From Psilocybe azurescens (lineage: Eukaryota; Basidiomycota; Agaricomycetes; Agaricales; Agrocybaceae), in NCBI GenBank assembly GCA_023853785.1, contig JAJIRX010000557.1, forward strand, positions 186,001 to 250,000: a stretch of DNA of 64,000 nt, given 5' to 3'. The translations under genes and the position numbers were made by a program. The notes under the pieces are model-generated. The model had not been told where the DNA came from. It ran no database searches and saw only the letters and a program-made list of their open reading frames with translations. Each line of letters opens with the position of its first letter. Position 1 is the stretch's first letter. Positions 60,112-64,000 of this stretch are shown here, one piece after another.

Positions 60112-61465
60112 ATGGTTCGTCCCATCAACACCTGTGTCCTAGGAGTCGGCCTCTCTGGACTAACTTTCCATGTACCTTTCATCCTCGCTTTGCCTGATAC
60201 TTTCACCTTGCATTCCGTTCTCGAACGTAACCCCGCTGCAGAAGGTGGAAAAGTCAAGGAAAGATTCGGCGTCACGCCCAAAATTCACAGGTCTATCGAT
60301 CAAGTAATCGCAGACCCAGAGATTGAATTGGTGATTGTTGGCACACCTAATAACACCCATTATGCATTCGCCAAGGCAGCACTGAATGCTGGAAAGCACG
60401 GTATGGGCTTTCAACATGTTAGATTAAAGTCATTTTTTTTTGACCCTGTTTATGCTTTCAGTACTCGTCGACAAGCCTGTTACCGCCACATTTGAGGAAG
60501 CTAAAGAGTTGGGCACCTTGGCTAAAGAAAAGGGCCTTGTTTTATACCCATATCAGAATCGACGATGGGACGCCGATTTCTTTGCATTGAAAAAACTATT
60601 AGCTGAGCCTGAAACGGCCCCTCAGTCTATAGGGGCCATCACCGAATTCGAATCCCAGTGAGTAGCATAACCCATCTATTAGACTATACTTACCATTTTG
60701 TCTAGTCACGATCGATTCCGTAGAGGCTTGAAAGGGACATGGAAGGACAATCCTGCCCCAGGGGTCGGATTGACCTATGATCTTAGCTCACATCTTATCG
60801 ACCAGACATTATGCCTATTTGGACGACCGGATCGTATCACCGCCTTTATCCAGAACTTGAGGGGTATAGGAAGTCCCGATGTTGATGATTCGGTAGGTCT
60901 TTGGATACGGATGCCAGACGCAATTAAACTGATATATTGACAGTTCACCATCTACATGCACTACTCTGCTGGAGCGCGGAATACGTACCCTCTGACAGCA
61001 ATCTTGCGTTCGCATATCCTTTCTGTCAGATCTCCCCAACTTCGATATGTGGTCAGAGGAACGAAGGGAACGTACACCAAATTCGGAGTCGACGTGCAAG
61101 AAGACCAGCTCAAGGTGATATCGTCTCCGAAAGCGATCTTGGAGGGCCAATACGGGATGGAGCCTGATTACTTGTGGGGAACAGTTGAGAGAATTGAGGC
61201 AGATGATACAACAGTGACAAAGTCCAAGTGAGTGTTTGTCTTTCCGTCAGAACTGTCGCTGAGACTCTCCATCTGCTCAAGATGGCCGTCAACTGACGCT
61301 GGGAATTACACTGATTTGTTCCGGAACCTGGGAGGTGCGATTCGAAATGGAGATGAGCTAGCAATCAAATGGGAGGAAGCAGCTGCAGTGATTGAGATGA
61401 TTGAAATGGCACATAAAAGTTCTAAGGATGGAGTTACAGTCAAGGTCGGGGCAGCAACGCTATAA
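60112..61465 (+). CDS. Gfo/Idh/MocA family NAD(P)-dependent oxidoreductase
   Basis: This is a dehydrogenase of about 375 residues. Five exons join without a frame break. The dinucleotide-binding fold starts NTCVLGVGLSGLTFHVPFIL (GxGxxG variant), then VIADPEIELVIVGTPNNTHY and the signature VLVDKPVTATFEEAKELG, with the Lys-Pro pair typical of the family. YPYQNRRWDADFFALKKLLA, PGVGLTYDLSSHLIDQTLCL (the catalytic-type Asp/His region) and LRYVVRGTKGTYTKFGVDVQ belong to the C-terminal domain. It ends with WEEAAAVIEMIEMAHKSSK. The sugar or polyol substrate cannot be told from sequence. Confidence 0.93.
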
Positions 61466-61560
61466 ATAGATCACATGATGTGTTTACACGTTGACTGTGA
61501 CGCTGACTGCCGGGTTATAAGTTAGTATAGTTATTGATCTTTGTTACTCTTGTAGCCACC

Positions 61561-63315
61561 ATGTCGCTGGTAGATATCCGCGTCGATTTACCCTCTTACT
61601 CTCGCTCTTTTGTTGTCAAAGTACAGCCATCGAGCACTGTACTCCAAATCAAAGAAGAGATATATCACACATGTCCAGGCCAACCCCGCACTGCCGGTCA
61701 ACGCCTCATATGGCGCGGGAGATTGCTGACAGACGACGAAAACATAGACAATCTGTGGAAGGTAGTCTTTCATGTTTTTGGCTGTTAAATGCATCTGACA
61801 TGACACTCTTCAGAATGAGCCACGGATCGTTCATCTTGCTGTCCATCCTTCTGCTTGGTCATCCCTGCCACCAGTTGTCCAGCCCCACACTCAACCCCTA
61901 GCCCAGCCACAACCAACCCCTACTGTCCCTACACAACACACATTCTCTTCTACTCCTGCTCCTACTCGCTGGACCTTTGCGACTCCCCTCCAGCATCTGG
62001 TCAATTCTCCCCAGCCACCGCCTCGGTCTCCTGCAGCGTACGTTTTCTATCAACATCAAAGGGCTCTTGCCTGTCTTTGTTCTGGCATAACACCGCCCCC
62101 CAAATATCTATGAATCCACATCAGCTGCCAGGGCAGTCGCTGTCCAGATGTTGGAGCGCAACGGCTTCATCTGGCCCGCTATTTTAGACGAAGCATATCC
62201 CCCTCCGTCGGAGACCAAAGGCGTTGAATACGTGATTTCACAGATCGAGTATGATTCTTGCTGTTCTTCTTTCAAGAAACTAATATACTTATCGATATCT
62301 CCCCAGCGGCGGACTTTTTCTCCAGCTCGTGGATTGTCATCAGACCCCGTCTCCAATGCAGGAGCATGCGCTCAAGGTTCTTTCTAACACTTTCACTATC
62401 CTGACCATGGCATTACCGACTACGCCCACTGTACGAACGATAACGCCCCAGTCGACTCCCATCCCTCCCCATGTCAACGAGCTCCTCCAACAACTCGGCA
62501 TGCCGCCGCTTAGGGCTGTAAACAACAATGCCAATCCCGTCGGTAATCAGCCCAATGCGGCTATGGATGATATCCGCCAGATTCCTATCCGCCCTCTTCT
62601 CGCCCCGCTCACGATGCTCCTCCTTCGAACCTTGCTACTGCTGTATTTTATCGCCCCTACTCGGACGCCTATCTTTGGCGTGCTGATTGTGGCTTGGATG
62701 CTGTATGAGATCTGGCAGCCTATTAGAAACGGACTGCAGAATGGCTGGGGAAGAAATCCACCGCAGAATCAGCAACAACGGGAAAATAATGCACCTGTGG
62801 GTGCACAGAATGTGGATCAACCCAATGCGGTTCCCGCCCCTGGCGGTCTTCCAGCCGCCAACGTACCCGTCCGACCCGGTCCTATAGGTCCTGTGACTCT
62901 GGACTTGCAAGCCGGTGCCCTGTTTGACAGTCTGGCTAATTTGAATATCGAGGAAGAGCAAAGGATGCTGAATCAAGCTACCGCGACAGCCGCAGCAGAA
63001 CCTGGGCTTGGACACAAGATCACCACCTTCCTAAGCCTGTTTGTTACAACACTTCACCCAGCAATATGGAATCGCAGGCGGGTCGCTCTTCGAAGAAGAG
63101 AGGGAGTTGTGAGGACGGAAGCTAACGCTAGGAACGCACCTCTGTCTCCTCCTGCCACTCCTCCTGCCGATGCTGAGATTCCAGCGACGTCGGTTGATAA
63201 CGTCGCTGCTCAGAGACGAGAGGAGCTGCGCGCGCAGTTTAACCGTCGCCCCCGTTGGATACAGCAATATATGGAGAGAGTGGTTGCTGAAGATTGGGTG
63301 GATGACTCTGATTGA
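61561..63315 (+). CDS. Ubiquitin-like-domain membrane protein (HERP-like)
   Basis: Proteins of this design (HERPUD1 in animals) sit in the ER membrane and scaffold ER-associated degradation. Four exons give about 510 residues; the joins after LLTDDENIDNLWK, SPAA and ISQI all keep frame. The N-terminal 75 residues form a ubiquitin-like fold: DIRVDLPSYSRSFVVKVQPS, then STVLQIKEEIYHTCPGQPRT and GQRLIWRGRLLTDDENI. A Pro/Gln-rich linker follows. Two hydrophobic stretches (LLAPLTMLLLRTLLLLYFIA and TPIFGVLIVAWMLYEIWQPI) form a membrane hairpin. The C-terminus is Asn/Pro-rich and then helical, ending RRPRWIQQYMERVVAEDWVD. The HERP assignment is by architecture, not by strong identity. Confidence 0.75.
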
Positions 63316-63650
63316 ATTTATTTAGTGTACAATTTAGTGTACGAATTATAGTTGCCTTGCCACAGATACATTTACATTCTATAGGAATCTGTTTTGAATA
63401 CATAATTATATCCTATCTATAACAATGTCGGTTGCCTGCAGGCTGGCGATGACAACTGTCAATTAAGGATGGCCATAAAAGGGTAAGGCATACTACCGCA
63501 CGTGAGCTCAAACACGAACTTTGGACAGGATGGTCATTGTCAAGTGGTTGTTGTATATCTCATCCCCCATCTTGTTATAAACCCGCTCCAATTCATTACT
63601 AACCTTCTACCAGTACAAACCACTACTACTCCCCAGATTACCACCGGTCC
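63316..63650. other. Intergenic gap upstream of PKA-R
   Basis: These 335 bp lie between tandem genes. CACGTGAGC lies near 63500. Otherwise there is nothing but pyrimidine-rich leader sequence just before 63651. Confidence 0.4.
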
Positions 63651-64000
63651 ATGTCCTCGACATTCGACTCGCTCGTCAGCGACCTATCTCGCGATTTCAA
63701 TCGCGTGCAGCCCAAAGATTCCCTCCAATTCTGTGCCAACTGGTTCCAATCTCGCTTAGAAGAGCAGCGGGCGCGTACACGCGACCTCCTTGCTAGCCGC
63801 TCGACGTCGATCTCAGCTCCCACCGAGCTCTACTCGGATAACCCGAGCGGGGCCTGCCCACACTCTCCCCCTTCCCCCGTCCCCGCTCGTCCATCAGAGA
63901 CAGCATCGCCCACAGCCCGTTCGGCACGCTCAACGTCCCGGGCAATGCGCTGCTGAGCAGTGGTGATCGCACCCCACCTTCGCTGCGCTTCAACCAGAAC
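63651..64000 (+). CDS. cAMP-dependent protein kinase regulatory subunit, N-terminal part
   Basis: This is the N-terminus of the PKA regulatory subunit, cut by the right edge. The start MSSTFDSLVSDLSRDFNRVQ continues PKDSLQFCANWFQSRLEEQR, the RII-type dimerisation and docking helices typical of fungal Bcy1 orthologues. The frame breaks at the G4 run 63849-63852; one more G joins DNPSGGLPTLSPF to DSIAHSPFGTLNVPGNALL, a conserved fungal segment. The inhibitor site and cAMP-binding domains lie outside the window. The name rests on these two blocks. Confidence 0.82.

Overview
This window is nuclear DNA of a filamentous basidiomycete, most likely an Agaricomycete. The genes are densely packed on both strands and cut by many short GT-AG introns (about 48-65 nt). 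The proteins read as fungal orthologues throughout. There is no bacterial, viral or plasmid content, no recognisable transposon, and no rRNA, tRNA or CRISPR array that I could see. About 32 protein genes can be supported. Most coordinates below are whole-CDS spans (introns included) worked out by joining exons by eye.

Layout: 0-12.4 kb holds an M24 peptidase (cut by the left edge), PEX14, a short-form tRNase Z, THOC7, VPS52, a large unknown basidiomycete protein, the proteasome lid deubiquitinase RPN11 and mitochondrial bS18m. 12.9-25.3 kb holds a giant Rim15-like PAS/zinc/kinase/receiver protein, an unknown protein with ubiquitin-interacting motifs, and an MFS sugar transporter with extraordinarily small exons. 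25.4-31.2 kb holds IMP2, the cohesin acetyltransferase ECO1, and two ribonucleotide reductase small-subunit genes arranged head to head. 31.2-33.4 kb is a gene-poor gap. 33.4-50 kb holds an unknown S/P-rich protein, VMA21, ALG8, the GTPase DRG1/RBG1, a KCH-type potassium transporter, VTI1, EMC3, neuronal calcium sensor NCS1, another S/P-rich unknown and a PROPPIN. 50.4-64 kb holds the tiny DASH subunit DAD4, ATE1 arginyltransferase, the sulfite reductase flavoprotein MET10, a membrane-anchored GH9 cellulase, a Gfo/Idh/MocA oxidoreductase, a HERP-like ubiquitin-domain membrane protein and the start of the PKA regulatory subunit.

The genes do not form a pathway cluster; they are ordinary housekeeping neighbours. 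Shared promoters do suggest regulation. ACGCG-type (MBF/MCB-like) motifs lie in the promoters of ECO1, of the two RNR genes and of RPN11, and a TCACGTG (Cbf1-like) site lies upstream of MET10.

A striking global property is that about 20 single-base frame breaks, nearly all the loss of one base from a short homopolymer, interrupt otherwise well conserved genes (THOC7, ECO1, RNR2, DRG1, ATE1, MET10, PKA-R and others). This looks like indel error in the assembly rather than gene decay, and anyone using the protein sequences should expect it. I did not find a convincing wholly new biological system; the best candidates for a second look are the RNR gene pair, the 4-nt microexon of the transporter and the two unknown conserved proteins.
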